A program made the translations under genes and the position numbers. From Gracilaria domingensis (Eukaryota; Rhodophyta; Florideophyceae; Gracilariales; Gracilariaceae), in NCBI GenBank assembly GCA_022539475.1, contig VCMS01000103.1:1-64000 (forward strand): a stretch of 64,000 bases of DNA, read 5' to 3'. Position 1 is the stretch's first letter. The number at the start of each line of letters is the position of its first letter. A model generated the notes under the pieces. It worked only from the letters and a program-made list of their open reading frames with translations. It searched no databases and was not told the DNA's origin. Positions 63,842-64,000 of this stretch are shown in pieces.

Positions 63842-64000
63842 TGTAAGATAGTGAACCGTGACGGTAGAGAAGGTGGAACTGTAAGGAATTCCGTAGTCGG
63901 TAGTGTTGTTGTAGTAGACATAGTAGTAGTAATAGTCCACGTGTATGCCGGTGGCAACTAGCGCCCCGCAGTCGGTAAGCCGTACACGTGTGTGGCGGCG
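63842..64000 (+). repeat. 3' LTR of element 2, start only
   Basis: Matches the 5' LTR from its first base (TGTAAGATAG). It continues beyond the window. Confidence 0.8.

Larger units (their letters stand above)
53492..64000 (+). mobile_element. Ty3/Gypsy chromodomain LTR retrotransposon (element 2), broken
   Basis: 5' LTR from 53492, primer-binding-site-like sequence, gag, zinc knuckle, protease, RT, RNase H, integrase, chromodomain, an antisense ORF, then the 3' LTR from 63842 running off the window. The order PR-RT-RH-IN-chromodomain places it among chromoviruses. It is broken, with roughly half a dozen or more breaks, and contains an inserted LTR-like element. The first about 160 bases of the two LTRs differ at about ten sites plus a 3-bp indel, about 6 percent, so the insertion is old. 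Confidence 0.85.

Overview
The window is eukaryotic nuclear DNA. It carries a fused CPSase-DHO-ATCase (CAD) gene, a USP7-type deubiquitinase, a Tup1-type corepressor, an NOP14 ribosome-biogenesis factor, a peroxisomal-type ABC half-transporter, a DRAM/Frag1-like membrane protein and a two-RRM protein. Nearly all of these are uninterrupted reading frames; only one spliceosomal intron is clear. Compact, intron-poor genes clustered in an island between large transposon-filled blocks, plus a CAD fusion, fit a red alga, most likely a florideophyte of the Chondrus type. That placement is inference from gene structure, not a database match.

Layout. Positions 1 to about 13,000 are a transposon graveyard: the 5' part of a CACTA/Plavaka-like DNA transposase (minus strand), a cluster of four hairpins, a truncated Ty3-like LTR element (minus strand), LTR-like repeats in both orientations, and a broken PIF/Harbinger element. 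The interval about 11,760 to 13,744 is AT-rich and non-coding, with a cluster of short palindromic motifs. From 13,745 to 46,482 is the gene island: orphan membrane protein (+), CAD (-), RRM protein (+), DRAM/Frag1-like (-), ABCD transporter (-), USP7 (+), an orphan (-), TUP1 (+), NOP14 (-), an orphan (+), and a DUF72 protein (-). Genes are mostly in divergent pairs sharing short, very GC-rich promoters, and in convergent pairs. From 48,264 to 53,004 there are two PIF/Harbinger modules side by side, each a plus-strand transposase facing a minus-strand SANT/Myb-like partner. From 53,492 to the right edge lies an old Ty3/Gypsy chromodomain element with gag, protease, reverse transcriptase, RNase H, integrase, chromodomain, an extra open frame on the opposite strand, and the start of its 3' LTR.

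Functions. The host genes are housekeeping: pyrimidine synthesis (CAD), RNA binding, lipid and membrane biology (ABCD, DRAM/Frag1-like), ubiquitin removal, transcriptional repression and small-subunit rRNA processing. No operon-like pathway cluster is apparent. The most unusual points are a CAD whose dihydroorotase domain has lost its catalytic residues, a DUF72 protein with two PCNA-box-like motifs, three transposase plus SANT convergent modules, and an antisense open frame between pol and the 3' LTR of the Ty3 element that has a possible distant relative beside the other LTR element.
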